Below are positions 10,378 through 22,603 of a stretch of DNA of 64,000 bases, piece by piece. The first letter of the stretch is position 1, and each line of letters opens with the position of its first letter. The stretch covers positions 310,001-374,000 of the forward strand of contig JADJXM010000005.1 in NCBI GenBank assembly GCA_016715865.1, read 5' to 3'. The DNA comes from Acidobacteriota bacterium (GTDB taxonomy: Bacteria; Acidobacteriota; Blastocatellia; RBC074). A program made the position numbers and the translations under genes. The notes under the pieces were generated by a model that saw nothing but the letters and a program-made list of their open reading frames with translations, ran no database searches and was not told the origin of the DNA.

Positions 10378-12299
10378 CGCGTCGCCCTCCCATACTCAAG
10401 TGTAGAAGCCAGTTCGAGAAATCGACGGGTCGAGTCGAAGGCCGTTTTGAGCAAACGCTGGTCGAACCTGGTCAATCGCGGTTGGTGAACCACATCATAC
10501 TGGCACTGCCTCGCAAATCCGTTGAGGGCGTGATGGTATCCGACGATCCGCCATGCCTCTGCGGCATCGTGCAGGATGGAGGCGTAGTGCGGCATTATAC
10601 CCGCCGCGCGCCTCAGGCGATGAAGTGTATTTGGCGAGGAGACATCGCGAGATCCGAAGGCCAGCACCCTCGCAGCATCTGCAATCGGGGTCATGGCTGT
10701 CTTCTCCAGATCGAGCGTGGAATTCAATTGGCCATCCGATTCGATCACCGTGCCCTCGAAGAAAGTCAGCGGCGGCTGGTTGGCGATGACGTCATTGGCC
10801 AGCACGGGAAGGAAAGATGGGCTCCTCTCCATCTCTTGCAGAATGGTGGCCAATAACCCGGCGCCGAGCGCCGGATCGCCTTTGACCACCTGAAAATCGA
10901 AATACTCGCGGGCTTGATAGACACGATTCCCGATCGGATCCTGCATGCGATGAACAAAGAATGCCTTCCAATCGTCGAGCGTCCGAAGATCGGTGGATTC
11001 ATTGGGACGGGCCTTCAAGCCGCAGGCCTTTAGTTTCGCCGTAACTTTCGCCATCAGAGTGTCGAAGTAACGCCTGACCTCTTCCGTCTCAGCCATGGAC
11101 GGATTCGCAAATGCCAGTCCGATCTGCGGGACCGTGATCGAAAAGAGTTCGTCACGTCCGGCGCTGCCGAATAACATCCAGCAGGAGGGCAAATCGGGGG
11201 CCGGTCGGCCGGCAATCGATAATTCCGCCTCGGCGATCGAGATGACCCTCTTCAGCATCTCGCGATTAATCTCGGACCACAGTTGCATCAACCACTCGAT
11301 GACTGATGGACCGACCAAGCCATCCAGCACAAGATCGCGCGCGCGCTCGCGCATGTTCGCAAGTTCGGCCACTGTCCCGGAAATTGATATCGCCCGCAGC
11401 AGCGCGATCGGATTCCTTCCGCAGTCGATCGCAACATCTTCCTCAGTAACGATCTCCTGCAATGCGGTCGCGGTCGAACCATCGCTCGTGATGGCCAGAA
11501 CTGAGCAACGGCTGCGCACCATTTGGAGCATATAGTCCGTGGATCGCAGCCCCGGCGCCACGGTACGGAATCGGCAATCCATGATCGTCTCAGCCGGCGC
11601 ATCAACCAGTATGTCGCCGGTTGCGACCCGATCGCAGAGCCCTGTCCTTGTGATCAGGCCTAGCGTGAGCCCCGCCGAATCGACTACGGCGAGCGCCTCG
11701 CGTCCAGCTTCGCGCATTCGACGGGCGACATCGCGAATCGGCAGTTCAGGGCCGCAAGTCGCGGCTTGTCGCGTCATCGGCTCATACACATTTACACGGG
11801 CGTTCAGCCAGACAGTTTTCTCCTTCTCCGATAACAATCGCTCACGCGTCACCGGCGACTGCAGGGCCTTGGTATGCCGCGCGCCTGCTGAAAGGTGAGC
11901 TGTCATATATCGAGTCGCCTCCGGATACCTGGCCACAAGCTCTTCAAACGCTTCCGAATCGAACGCATAAAGGATCACCTCAGTCGCGGTTCGTGCTGTA
12001 TGCAGGTAGCCTGCCGCCGCCGGATATCGGTCAAGTCCCAGAATGTCCCCCGGTCCGAGCACATCCCGCAACTGCGCTCCCATCGGCGTCTCATCCGAAA
12101 TCTCAACCCGGCCCTGCTGAATCACCCAGAAACTTGATTCATATGCTTGCCCCTTGTGATACAGATGAATGTCATCTTCATGAAAAATCACCCGGCCCGT
12201 TCCCGAGAACGCCAGCAGATCCTCCATCGAAAATACGTCAAATGGCTGATGTTCCCGCAGGAAATCAGCAACTCGATATCGAATAACCGAAGTCTTCAT
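10374..12299 (-). CDS. cNMP-binding / CBS pair / DUF294 nucleotidyltransferase-like protein
   Basis: The 641-aa protein has a cyclic-nucleotide-binding fold (about residues 20-135), a CBS pair (about 165-290), a DUF294 nucleotidyltransferase-like domain with GSAGRDEL at 378-385, and a C-terminal DUF294_C helical region. In active relatives the GSxGRxEQ motif is followed by TDQDN, whose aspartates bind metal. Here that segment reads TVPQI (389-393), so the catalytic aspartates appear to be missing. The start at 12299 was preferred because an earlier in-frame ATG at 12428 adds a 43-residue extension with no domain. The architecture suggests a ligand-sensing regulatory protein for the coupled exonuclease. 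Domain calls are firm; loss of activity is inferred from one motif. Confidence 0.85.
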   Translation of the reverse strand: MKTSVIRYRVADFLREHQPFDVFSMEDLLAFSGTGRVIFHEDDIHLYHKGQAYESSFWVIQQGRVEISDETPMGAQLRDVLGPGDILGLDRYPAAAGYLHTARTATEVILYAFDSEAFEELVARYPEATRYMTAHLSAGARHTKALQSPVTRERLLSEKEKTVWLNARVNVYEPMTRQAATCGPELPIRDVARRMREAGREALAVVDSAGLTLGLITRTGLCDRVATGDILVDAPAETIMDCRFRTVAPGLRSTDYMLQMVRSRCSVLAITSDGSTATALQEIVTEEDVAIDCGRNPIALLRAISISGTVAELANMRERARDLVLDGLVGPSVIEWLMQLWSEINREMLKRVISIAEAELSIAGRPAPDLPSCWMLFGSAGRDELFSITVPQIGLAFANPSMAETEEVRRYFDTLMAKVTAKLKACGLKARPNESTDLRTLDDWKAFFVHRMQDPIGNRVYQAREYFDFQVVKGDPALGAGLLATILQEMERSPSFLPVLANDVIANQPPLTFFEGTVIESDGQLNSTLDLEKTAMTPIADAARVLAFGSRDVSSPNTLHRLRRAAGIMPHYASILHDAAEAWRIVGYHHALNGFARQCQYDVVHQPRLTRFDQRLLKTAFDSTRRFLELASTLEYGRATR

Positions 12300-12455
12300 C
12301 TTGTTCTTCTTGTCGTGTAATTTGATCGCGCCGGTGGGCCAGGGCTGGAAATTATGACGATCTTTTTCCAGTTCTAAAGAAGGCCGCTTCTTATCTGATG
12401 GTGGCGGGATTGTGCCATAATCGACCAAAAAAGCAAGGGAACAGGTGACGCTGCC

Positions 12456-13325
12456 ATGACCAATACAATCTCAACCGAAATCAGCTTTCGATCGATGCGG
12501 CCCGGTGATATTCCCTCGGGATTACGCCTTTGTCGCGCGGCGCACTGGAACCAGACCGGGCGCGACTGGGAACTCTTCATCAAACTCAGCCCGCAAGGTT
12601 GTCGCGTCGCTTTGAGGAATGAATATGTCATAGGCACGGTTGCGACAGTTTGTTACGAAGATCGTTTCAGCTGGATCGGCATGGTGCTGGTCGATCCGGC
12701 CGAACGCGGTCAGGGCATTGCCGGATCTTTGATGGCAGAAGCAATGAATGCGCTCAAAGACATGCCTTCGACCAGGCTTGATGCCACTCCGGCAGGACAC
12801 GCTGTTTATCGAAAACTGGGTTTCGTCGATGAATATACTTTGAGCCGTATGGAAGTAGTGGCAGACCGGCGCGATTTCGGATGTTCAGGTAATCCCGGGC
12901 GCCCGATGACTGAACGTGACCTGCCTGATGTCGCAATATTTGATCGAGATGTCTTCGGCGCAGACCGTCACGTGATACTGGAATGGATGTTCGACGGAGC
13001 GCCGGAATATGCCTGGATTACAGAAGAACGAGGGCGGATCACCGGTTACGCTTTTGGGAGGCACGGCTTCAATTTTGAACAGATCGGGCCGGTCGTCGCG
13101 CTCGATCAGCAAGACGCGCGACATCTGGTCGCAGCCTGTCTGAGTCAGGGGAAAGATAAAAGGTTCATTCTTGACGCCACGCATCACGAATCAGATTGGC
13201 GCGCATGGCTGGAATCCATAGGCTTTATCGAACAGCGCCCATTCATTCGGATGTTCTATCGGGATAACCCTTTTCCAGGAATGCCGCACAATCAATTCGC
13301 AATACTCGGCCCGGAGTTCGGCTGA
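12456..13325 (+). CDS. GNAT family N-acetyltransferase, two-domain
   Basis: The 289-aa protein contains an N-terminal GNAT fold with the acetyl-CoA motif A (VLVDPAERGQGIAGSL) near residues 73-88, followed by a second domain of about 130 aa resembling the C-terminal half of YitH-type acetyltransferases. The acceptor is unknown. The gene is transcribed divergently from the cNMP/CBS/DUF294 gene, with a 156-bp gap that must hold both promoters. An AGGGAACAGG stretch lies upstream of the ATG. Its 3' end faces the palindromic element at 13358-13560. Confidence 0.82.
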   Translation: MTNTISTEISFRSMRPGDIPSGLRLCRAAHWNQTGRDWELFIKLSPQGCRVALRNEYVIGTVATVCYEDRFSWIGMVLVDPAERGQGIAGSLMAEAMNALKDMPSTRLDATPAGHAVYRKLGFVDEYTLSRMEVVADRRDFGCSGNPGRPMTERDLPDVAIFDRDVFGADRHVILEWMFDGAPEYAWITEERGRITGYAFGRHGFNFEQIGPVVALDQQDARHLVAACLSQGKDKRFILDATHHESDWRAWLESIGFIEQRPFIRMFYRDNPFPGMPHNQFAILGPEFG

Positions 13326-13357
13326 CCATTACTCTATGATCTGTTGCCGCTGGTACT

Positions 13358-13560
13358 CCATCACGCTGAATTTGATGGAAAAAAGTGAATCGCAAAGGAC
13401 GCAGAGGAATTGAATCGCAAAGGACGCAAAGGATTTTAATGGAAAGAGTGATTCGGATTATTGCCTATTGTTTCTGACTCGGGCATTGTTCTTCTAAATT
13501 CTTCTTTGCGTCCTCTGCGTCATTTGCGATTCACTTTTTTCATCAGATTCAGCGTGATGG
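13358..13560. repeat. 203-bp element with about 50-bp imperfect terminal inverted repeats
   Basis: The left arm 13358-13408 and the reverse complement of 13511-13560 match over about 50 positions with two substitutions and one 1-nt gap. Inside the left half a 22-nt unit (gaatcgcaaaggacgcagagga) occurs twice in direct orientation, at 13387-13408 and 13412-13433, differing at one base. The element lies between the convergent stops of the GNAT and Gfo/Idh genes. It codes for nothing recognisable. It resembles a MITE or REP-like dispersed element and would also form a strong hairpin able to stop transcription from both sides. No target-site duplication was identified. Confidence 0.8.
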
Positions 13561-13608
13561 GCTACTAATCAATGACATATTGCGCCTGTCGGCGCGCCGG
13601 CAAACCGA

Positions 13609-14895
13609 CTAGGCGCCTGTCATCTCGATCCGAGTGTGTTTTTCAGCCGCGTGATTTGCGATGATGACGGCCAGGGCCGACTGCCTCGCTTTTTCCGGCC
13701 CACAACGCACCGGCTTGCCCGTGCGCACCGAGGCGCAGAACTCAGCTATTTCATTACGATACGACAGGTTTCTGTCCACTTGCCCCGCCGCCGCCGCGTT
13801 CACAGTGCGGCCGGGCGCATCCGCCGGTCGGGTGGCCGAAGCGTCGGCGACCGGCGTGGAAGTTTGCCGGCTGACTTCGACTTTGGTTTGCGCCGCTTCG
13901 CCTTCGTAAAAGAGGTAAACCTCGACTTCGTTTTGCAGAATCAGCGTACCTTTCGTACCGAAGAACATTTCATAATGGTCTTCAAATGCGTTCGATTCGA
14001 TGGAAGAAAACGTCGCCGTGCGCCCGCCGGGATATTCCAGCGTGGCGTATACATGATCGAACACTTCGCGCCCATCATTATGGCGCGCAATGCTGCCTGT
14101 GGAATACGCTGCCTCCGGTGAGGCTTCAAAAAACCAGTTCGTCGTTGTAATCAAATGGCTGCCCAGCTCGGCGGTCAGCCCTTCGGAATATTGCTTGTAC
14201 AGCCGCCAGTTCAGCAGGTGCTCCCAATCCGCGTACCCCCATCGTTTTGGATTGAAATCGGAACCGGGAGACGCTTCCTTGCGCCGCCAGTTGGAGTTGC
14301 GATGCCAGACCAGTCGCGCGAAATAAACATCGCCGATCAATCCCTGTTTGACAATATTTTCGTAAGCGGCCTGATAGACAGGGTTATAGTAGCGTTGATA
14401 ACCGATTTCCAGCATCCGCTTGTTGCGGCGCGCGGCCTCGAGCATGCGCACGCAGTCGGCCTCGGTTTTCGCCATCATCTTTTCGCACAGCACGTGTTTG
14501 CCCGCGTCGAGACAACCAACGGTAATGTCAGCGTGTGACCACAGTGGAGTGGCGATGATGACGGCTTCGAGGTCTTCTTTTCCCAGCATCTCCATCCAGT
14601 CGTCGTACTCTTTTGGTTGCGGCCAGCCGTTTTTTTGCATGGTTTGAGCCACCGCGCGCCGTCGCTTCGGGTTGATGTCGCAGATTGCGCGCAAATCAAT
14701 CAGCTCTTTCTGGCATTGCGCAATCAGGCCACGCCCCATGCCGCCCGTGCCAATCACTGCCGCCCGGACCGGACCACCTTTGATCGGGCCACGGACAGCC
14801 GCGGCAACGCCCAATGCAGCCAGCGCTGGTGTACCCGCCAACGCCTTCAGGAAATTGCGGCGGCCCTGTTCTTTTTGTTCGTCAGTGAGATTCAT
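13609..14895 (-). CDS. Tat-exported Gfo/Idh/MocA family oxidoreductase, last gene of the long operon
   Basis: The 428-aa protein starts at the ATG at 14895, which has GAAAGGA 8 bp upstream; an in-frame TTG five codons earlier is less likely. It has a Tat signal (GRRNFLKALAGTPALAALG, residues about 12-30), a Rossmann motif GTGGMGRG, the motif CEKMMAKTEADC in place of the usual EKP, and a C-terminal substrate domain. EKM instead of EKP is a small departure at the position whose lysine normally contacts cofactor and substrate; the lysine is kept. It follows DoxX by 41 bp and ends the same-strand run before the inverted-repeat element. It is probably a periplasmic sugar oxidoreductase with unknown substrate. 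Confidence 0.88.
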   Translation of the reverse strand: MNLTDEQKEQGRRNFLKALAGTPALAALGVAAAVRGPIKGGPVRAAVIGTGGMGRGLIAQCQKELIDLRAICDINPKRRRAVAQTMQKNGWPQPKEYDDWMEMLGKEDLEAVIIATPLWSHADITVGCLDAGKHVLCEKMMAKTEADCVRMLEAARRNKRMLEIGYQRYYNPVYQAAYENIVKQGLIGDVYFARLVWHRNSNWRRKEASPGSDFNPKRWGYADWEHLLNWRLYKQYSEGLTAELGSHLITTTNWFFEASPEAAYSTGSIARHNDGREVFDHVYATLEYPGGRTATFSSIESNAFEDHYEMFFGTKGTLILQNEVEVYLFYEGEAAQTKVEVSRQTSTPVADASATRPADAPGRTVNAAAAGQVDRNLSYRNEIAEFCASVRTGKPVRCGPEKARQSALAVIIANHAAEKHTRIEMTGA

Positions 14896-14936
14896 AACCA
14901 GTCCTTTCAATTTTGATGATTATGCTTTTGCGTCCT

Positions 14937-15485
14937 TCAATTCGCCACACCTGCGCGCGGATTCGCCGGCTGTCGATCCTTGCGATGGGAAAACAGCAGG
15001 TCCAATCCAGCGATTTCACCGGTGTTGAACGCCAGCACCACCCCAACGGCAGCGGCTTCGATCAGCGTCTTGTTGACTATCAGGTACGCGCCTTCGCTGC
15101 CGGGCTGTTGTGTCCCGGCGAGCGGAATCATCAGCACATAAAATAACGATAACAAGAGTATCGCGCCCCAGCAGCCCGCGCGCGTGAACAGCCCCAGCAT
15201 GAGCGACAACCCGATCAGCATGAGACTGATTTTCACCGACCAATCCAGCCACCCGGCCCAACCTGCATCAAGCATTTGATGAAAAATCCAGGCTAGCGGA
15301 CCGGTTGTGGCCCTGAGGTACCCGGCGGATGTCCATGCGCCGAGGTGAGCGCCGTCGGCGCTCCAACCCGGCAGTTTAAACTTGTAATAGCCTTCATAAA
15401 GGAAGTGCCAGCCGATCAACGTGCGCAATACGATCAAAACTACCTGTTGCATCGTTGGAAGAGGGACGTGCGGTCTATTAGTCAT
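14937..15485 (-). CDS. DoxX-family integral membrane protein
   Basis: The 182-aa protein has a DoxX-like layout: an N-terminal helix (QVVLIVLRTLIGWHFLYEGYYK), then three further hydrophobic helices near residues 75-100, 105-122 and 135-155. DoxX was named for a subunit of archaeal thiosulfate:quinone oxidoreductase. Bacterial members are small membrane proteins often placed next to redox enzymes, with a proposed role in quinone or thiol chemistry. The start overlaps the ApbE stop by 8 bp, a strong sign of coupling. Position between ApbE and a Tat Gfo/Idh suggests a membrane electron-transfer role, which is inferred. Confidence 0.85.
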   Translation of the reverse strand: MTNRPHVPLPTMQQVVLIVLRTLIGWHFLYEGYYKFKLPGWSADGAHLGAWTSAGYLRATTGPLAWIFHQMLDAGWAGWLDWSVKISLMLIGLSLMLGLFTRAGCWGAILLLSLFYVLMIPLAGTQQPGSEGAYLIVNKTLIEAAAVGVVLAFNTGEIAGLDLLFSHRKDRQPANPRAGVAN

Positions 15486-16475
15486 GAAGAATTTCCACCT
15501 CGCAATTTTCGTTTTGTCCGATGATGACGGGCAGACTCGCTTCGCTTTCGAGCATTACGACCAGCGTGCCGGGATGAGCCTCGCAATAACGCTCGGCCAG
15601 CGCTCGCCCGCCAATATAAAACGCCGTCGTCAGCGCGTCGGCAACAGCCGCAGATGCTGTCACGACCGTCACTCCCACAACGCCATCAGCGGGCCAGCCC
15701 GTGCGCGGGTCAATAATGTGCCCATAGCGTTTACCATCGCATTCAAAATACTGCTCTTCGCTTCCGCTCGTGGCCATCGCCGCATCGCGCAATCGAAGTA
15801 CTGCAAGACGTCGGGTAACATCCAGCGGATGGCGAATGCCGACAGTCCAGCCTTTACGTTTTTCGCCATGCCCCAGTGCGCAAAAGCTGCTGGAACCGGC
15901 GCTCAACAAAGCTGTCAGCACGTCGCCGCGCAACTGCTTCGCCATGCGATCGAGCGCGTATCCTTTGCCAATGCTGCCCAGATTGATTTCCATGCCTGCG
16001 TGGTCAAAACGAACCGTCCGCGTTTCGACGTCAAGGCGCAACAATTCACTCCCGGTCAGCAAGCGGGCCTCTTCGATTTGCTCAATTGTCGGAATGCGTC
16101 CCTGCCGCCGCAGAAATCCCCAACATCGGCTCAAGGGACTGGACGTGATGTCGAATGCGTCTTCAGTTGCGCTTGATAATTTCAAACACTGAATGAGCAG
16201 CGCGAAGAGCAAGTGATCGACCGTCACAGCCTGTGCCGCCGCGTTTCGATTGATGAGACTGACTTCGCTGTCGTCACGGAAAACGCTCAATTGCTGTTCC
16301 AGCCGCTCTGCTTCGGAGAGGACTGCGCTCGCTGCTTTTACACCGGATTGCTCTTGAACTGGCAGTGTAATCTCGAAACGGCAAGCCATTGCCGTGCGAC
16401 TGACGTGAAGCCAGTAGGCATCTGACCTGTCAGTCTGCTTCGGAGCCAGTTTCAGAATTTCGCGTCTCTGGTACA

Positions 16476-16476
<1 letters not shown>
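15478..16476 (-). CDS. apbE: FAD:protein FMN transferase (ApbE family)
   Basis: The 332-aa protein has the ApbE fold: an N-terminal TAMACRFEITLP strand, an EAERLEQQLSVFRDDSEVSLIN segment, the GSIGKGYALDRM nucleotide-binding motif, ATSGSEEQY, and the Mg-binding HIIDPRTGWP. ApbE attaches FMN to a Thr or Ser of an exported redox protein. The start at 16476 shares one base with the upstream stop (TAATG), so translation is coupled to the PL10-DUF1593 gene. The N-terminus MYQRREILKLA is weakly Tat-like but no clear signal peptide follows. No protein in the window carries a convincing FMN-acceptor domain, so its target is not evident locally. Confidence 0.9.
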
Positions 16477-18989
<2,513 letters not shown>

Positions 18990-19065
18990 AACTCTTTACT
19001 CCTGAAATCGAGCTGCGCCGTGTCTGTCGCAGGAAGTTTTACCCGGGTATTTTCAGGAACCGCGC

Positions 19066-20385
19066 TCAGTCAAATTCTGACGACGATTGCCGGGCCTGCA
19101 TTTTCACCTGGTCTTGATCGGCATAGGCTCGGTAATGCTGCGGCAATCGCGCACTGGCGGCATCGCCGGCGTGGATCAATACACGATGTCGAATCGTCAG
19201 TGTCTTTCCGGGAGCTAACAAGTATGAACCATCCGCTTTGGGGTTGTTCGTGTACGCTCGTTCACCGAACGGATTTGTAGCGAACAATCCGTAATCGCGG
19301 ACCATCCAGAACGAAGGATGGCGAAAGCTGGAAGGGTGATCGAAGATCGTGATGCCGAGCCGCTCCCCTGCGACTGTACCTGAGTAGTCGCACCAGTCGG
19401 CCCGCTTGCCCCATGTCGCCGTCTCTCCCTGCAGGCCGAGGGAGTTTTCCAGCCGCCCAGTCCCGTCTTTGGCCTGCAACTCCGCGGCGACGCGGATGGC
19501 GAACGAACCTTCCTTTGTATCTCCGAATTTGACGGGACCACCCGTCGGTTTCAGTTCGATGACGAAATCGATCATGCGCGCATCGGGCAGGCTGTAAAAG
19601 GTGATCTCGCGGCGGTCGTTTAGAATTCGTTCTCCTTTGGCCGTTACCCATTCGCTGTGCGCCACCAATCGCCCGTATACCGGCCCGCTGACTATTTCGT
19701 CGAATGAGCGATGTTCTATTCGTCCAGGCGCTTTGCCTTCCTCGCCCCAGAAATCAGTGCCGTTTGCATCGCCGTGCGAAAACCACCACGCCCTGTGATG
19801 AGGGTGGTCGAGCGGTTCGCCGGTTATGCCACGCACGACAGGATAGCCACGCGTGACGACCGTTCCGGAGGCAGCCTTGAATGGATGCAAAAACGGCTTG
19901 GGTGAACTGGTTTTGAAGTAGTATCCGGTAAAAGTCTGACCGTTAATTTTCACTTCAATACGGTCTGTCAATCTTGAGAGGCTGACACCTCCGACGGGTT
20001 TCACCTTGCCGGCCTGTCGACTGAAGACGGCACGGTAGCTCGGCGTACCAACGTCCTCGCGGCCCTCCTCCACCCAGGTCAGGCGTACAGTTTTACCATG
20101 TTCAACCCATTCCCATTGAGCCGGGATTTTGTCTTTTGGCGCTGACTCGTTTACTACGGCGACCGACTTGAAGGCAGCAGGTGCGGCAATCACTGTCGTG
20201 TGCGGCACAAACCATGGCGTTGGCTGACTGCCGGCGAACGCGACTTGACCTGATCGCATCCAATGGGCGCCGCCATATCCCATAACAGATAATATCAACG
20301 CCCAGGTAAATATCTTTTTTATCGTTGCTTTCATTGCGGTTTGAACCCCATTTTTATCATTTATCATGGCCGGAAGATCAGTCAT
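19066..20385 (-). CDS. DUF6807 family secreted protein (often labelled PmoA-like)
   Basis: The 439-aa protein has the DUF6807 hallmarks: GYYFKTSSPKPFLHP, a DHPHHRAWWFSHGDANGTDFW motif rich in His and Trp, DRREITFY, and FDHPSSFRHPSFWMVRDYGLFATNPFG. Many database entries call this family methane oxygenase PmoA, but nothing here resembles a membrane monooxygenase subunit, so that name should not be used. A hydrophobic stretch at residues 25-40 is a signal peptide. A start at 20334 (MKATIKKIF) would give a cleaner signal; 20385 lies 15 bp after the upstream stop. The function is unknown, and the family recurs in carbohydrate-use clusters next to Gfo/Idh proteins. Confidence 0.8.
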   Translation of the reverse strand: MTDLPAMINDKNGVQTAMKATIKKIFTWALILSVMGYGGAHWMRSGQVAFAGSQPTPWFVPHTTVIAAPAAFKSVAVVNESAPKDKIPAQWEWVEHGKTVRLTWVEEGREDVGTPSYRAVFSRQAGKVKPVGGVSLSRLTDRIEVKINGQTFTGYYFKTSSPKPFLHPFKAASGTVVTRGYPVVRGITGEPLDHPHHRAWWFSHGDANGTDFWGEEGKAPGRIEHRSFDEIVSGPVYGRLVAHSEWVTAKGERILNDRREITFYSLPDARMIDFVIELKPTGGPVKFGDTKEGSFAIRVAAELQAKDGTGRLENSLGLQGETATWGKRADWCDYSGTVAGERLGITIFDHPSSFRHPSFWMVRDYGLFATNPFGERAYTNNPKADGSYLLAPGKTLTIRHRVLIHAGDAASARLPQHYRAYADQDQVKMQARQSSSEFD

Positions 20386-20400
20386 TGATCCGGCGTGAGT

Positions 20401-22593
20401 TCATTGCTGGTCGATGAAGAGGCGATAGGTCTTCGCCACGCTCTCATTTTTGTTGCGCTCGGTAATCAACAGTGCGTTGTCCGCTTTTGCCACGCGTGAG
20501 GCCGCGAACGAATCATCATATAGTTTGTTGGTTTCAGCGGTCCCGATCTGTTGTCCGAGAGCGTTGACTGCATTGACGATCCAAACCTGTCGCGGCGCGA
20601 GCGCTGCCACCAGGTCGGGCAGATCAAAAGAACGCAAGACACCCGTAACCACCTGCTCGAAGATCTGACGATGAATCCGCTGATTAATGACGGTCTGGTA
20701 AGAAGCGAGCATTCCCTCCAACGCGATTTTTCCGATGCGCTCATCCATCGCCGAGGCATAGAGTAATGGGACCGCGCCGGCGTCTTTACCGAACCCGATT
20801 ATTCTGGTCCGATCGACTTCCGCTCGCGCCGCCAGCAGATCGATGCCGCGCATCACATCCACCATACGCATTCCAACCAGGGGTTTCCCAATGTGTAACG
20901 CTGTCATTGCGCTATCGAAGTCTCCGAAATAGACGGGAAAGTCATCGCCACTCTCGTCTCCGGGGTACCGCGTTTCACCCATCCCTCGTATATCAATCGC
21001 CAGTACGATGAGACCGGCCTTGACGAACTGTTCGATCTCGCCGCCCGGCGATGCCGCGGCAGACTTGCCGCCACCGTGGACATAGATCATGGCAGGTTTG
21101 CTCCCGCCGCTTGCATCAGGTAAGAAGAGCAACGATGGAATGACGATCCCGGGCTCACTCTCATAGACGAGCTTTTCTATGTGGTAACCTTCGCGCGCTA
21201 TCAGGCCGAAGTGCCTCGTTTTGAGGTCGGTCTTCCGATCTTCGAATGCAGTCAGACTGCGCACACGATTACGAATCTCTTCCCTGGAAAACGGCCTGCC
21301 TTTTGGACGAAACTGTTCCGCGCGCCGCTGGTTCAACGCAAAGACTGTCTCGCCGCCGAGGCTGACTGAAACCTGGCCGGAATCGGTGCATTGCAGCTCT
21401 TTCTCGGTGGCGATAGCTACTTCGGGCTCAGGCTCTCGATCTTCCGCGCCCTTCAACCAGCGCGCGAACCAGCTGTATGCGGCTATTCTGCGCGGTTTAG
21501 AATACCCGTGACCGTCGTCGGCTTCGACCATCAATAATTTTTCGGGCGTGCCGGTCAGTTTGTAAATGCTCTGCGCTTCTCGATAAGTTGCACGCGCGCC
21601 ACCGATCGAGAAAAAGTCGCGAATAGCTGAAAGAATCAGGTAAGGTTTCGGCGAGAAGGCATAAATGAAATCGGCGTGATCCAGTCCAGCGCCAATCCAT
21701 GGCACCAGATTCTGCTCGGCATCCTGTGGGCCGATGGTCTCGATCAACGCACGCCACGAGGTCAGGTAACAGGAAGGCGCTGCGACATGAATTCGATCAT
21801 CGAGCGCTCCGAGGTAGGCTGTGTGTGTGCCCCCGCCTGAATTGCCTGTCAGGCCGATGCGTGAGGCATCCACTTCAGGGCGGGAGAGCAGGTAGTCGAG
21901 CGCGCGAATTCCATCCCAGATTGTATATCGCGCCAGATTGTCGCCCGTGAGCAGGCATTGAATGCCAATGATCGTGTGTTCGGTTGTCGAGTGGCGGACT
22001 TTCGATTCGCCAAAATCCGTGTCGAACATCTGCACGCGTTCGCCCTGCCCGATCTGGTCCCATGCCAGTGCAACATAACCCTTTTGAGCGAACGACCCGA
22101 GTATTTGCTGCCACGTATCGTGTGCTTTTGCTCCCTCTTCGTGGCCGAGGGGAAAGAGGATGGCCGGAAATGGCCCGCGTCCGCGTGTCGGCAGATAGAG
22201 ACTGGCCGTGACGTAAAACCGTGGCTGACTTTCGAAGATGACTTTCTCGATTTTGTATCCATCACGTTCGATCATGCCAACTATGCGTGCATTGAGGGGC
22301 GTTCGAGCCGGGAATGGTCCCCCCAATGACTGCATCATTCGTTCGCGAATATACGCCTTGCGCTCCGAGACCTGCTGCGCCGAAGTGAAGCCGGCGATTT
22401 TGCGCTCACGTTCCGCGAGCAGTCTGAAAGCGAGCTGATGAATATGATCCGGCAGCATGCTCCTAAGGTTGCGGAAGTCTCCGAGGCCGGAGAGGAAGTC
22501 GGTCTCGTTCGATCTCTGAGCTATCGACGGTTCAACACTGACACCAGCCAATACCACACAAATCATGATCAGGATGATAAATCGTTGCTGCAT
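20401..22593 (-). CDS. secreted tandem alpha/beta-hydrolase (acetylxylan-esterase-like), second half degenerate
   Basis: The 730-aa protein starts at the ATG at 22593 with GAGG about 9 bp upstream and 10 bp after the upstream stop. Its signal peptide is MQQRFIILIMICVVLAGVSVE-like. The first alpha/beta-hydrolase domain (about 80-385) has the nucleophile elbow GNSGGG with Ser252 and a late acid/His pair (IRDFFS, ADDGHGYS). The second domain (about 455-710) keeps the fold (MIYVHGGGK, DIRGMGET) but its elbow reads GKDAG, with Asp604 where serine is expected. Close architecture is shared with the protein at 28748-30775, so the two are paralogues. It is probably a carbohydrate deacetylase or esterase. 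Confidence 0.82.
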   Translation of the reverse strand: MQQRFIILIMICVVLAGVSVEPSIAQRSNETDFLSGLGDFRNLRSMLPDHIHQLAFRLLAERERKIAGFTSAQQVSERKAYIRERMMQSLGGPFPARTPLNARIVGMIERDGYKIEKVIFESQPRFYVTASLYLPTRGRGPFPAILFPLGHEEGAKAHDTWQQILGSFAQKGYVALAWDQIGQGERVQMFDTDFGESKVRHSTTEHTIIGIQCLLTGDNLARYTIWDGIRALDYLLSRPEVDASRIGLTGNSGGGTHTAYLGALDDRIHVAAPSCYLTSWRALIETIGPQDAEQNLVPWIGAGLDHADFIYAFSPKPYLILSAIRDFFSIGGARATYREAQSIYKLTGTPEKLLMVEADDGHGYSKPRRIAAYSWFARWLKGAEDREPEPEVAIATEKELQCTDSGQVSVSLGGETVFALNQRRAEQFRPKGRPFSREEIRNRVRSLTAFEDRKTDLKTRHFGLIAREGYHIEKLVYESEPGIVIPSLLFLPDASGGSKPAMIYVHGGGKSAAASPGGEIEQFVKAGLIVLAIDIRGMGETRYPGDESGDDFPVYFGDFDSAMTALHIGKPLVGMRMVDVMRGIDLLAARAEVDRTRIIGFGKDAGAVPLLYASAMDERIGKIALEGMLASYQTVINQRIHRQIFEQVVTGVLRSFDLPDLVAALAPRQVWIVNAVNALGQQIGTAETNKLYDDSFAASRVAKADNALLITERNKNESVAKTYRLFIDQQ

Positions 22594-22603
22594 CCGGGCA
22601 CCT

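Noticed and set aside
9703..10488. 261-codon forward open frame opposite the exonuclease
   Set aside because: It overlaps the DEDDh exonuclease on the other strand and has no family similarity.
13358..13560. CRISPR-like array
   Set aside because: Only two direct 22-nt units, separated by a few bases, and a large inverted repeat; no spacer pattern.
19066..20385. methane oxygenase PmoA label
   Set aside because: Not a membrane protein and lacks pMMO subunit features; DUF6807 is the proper family.
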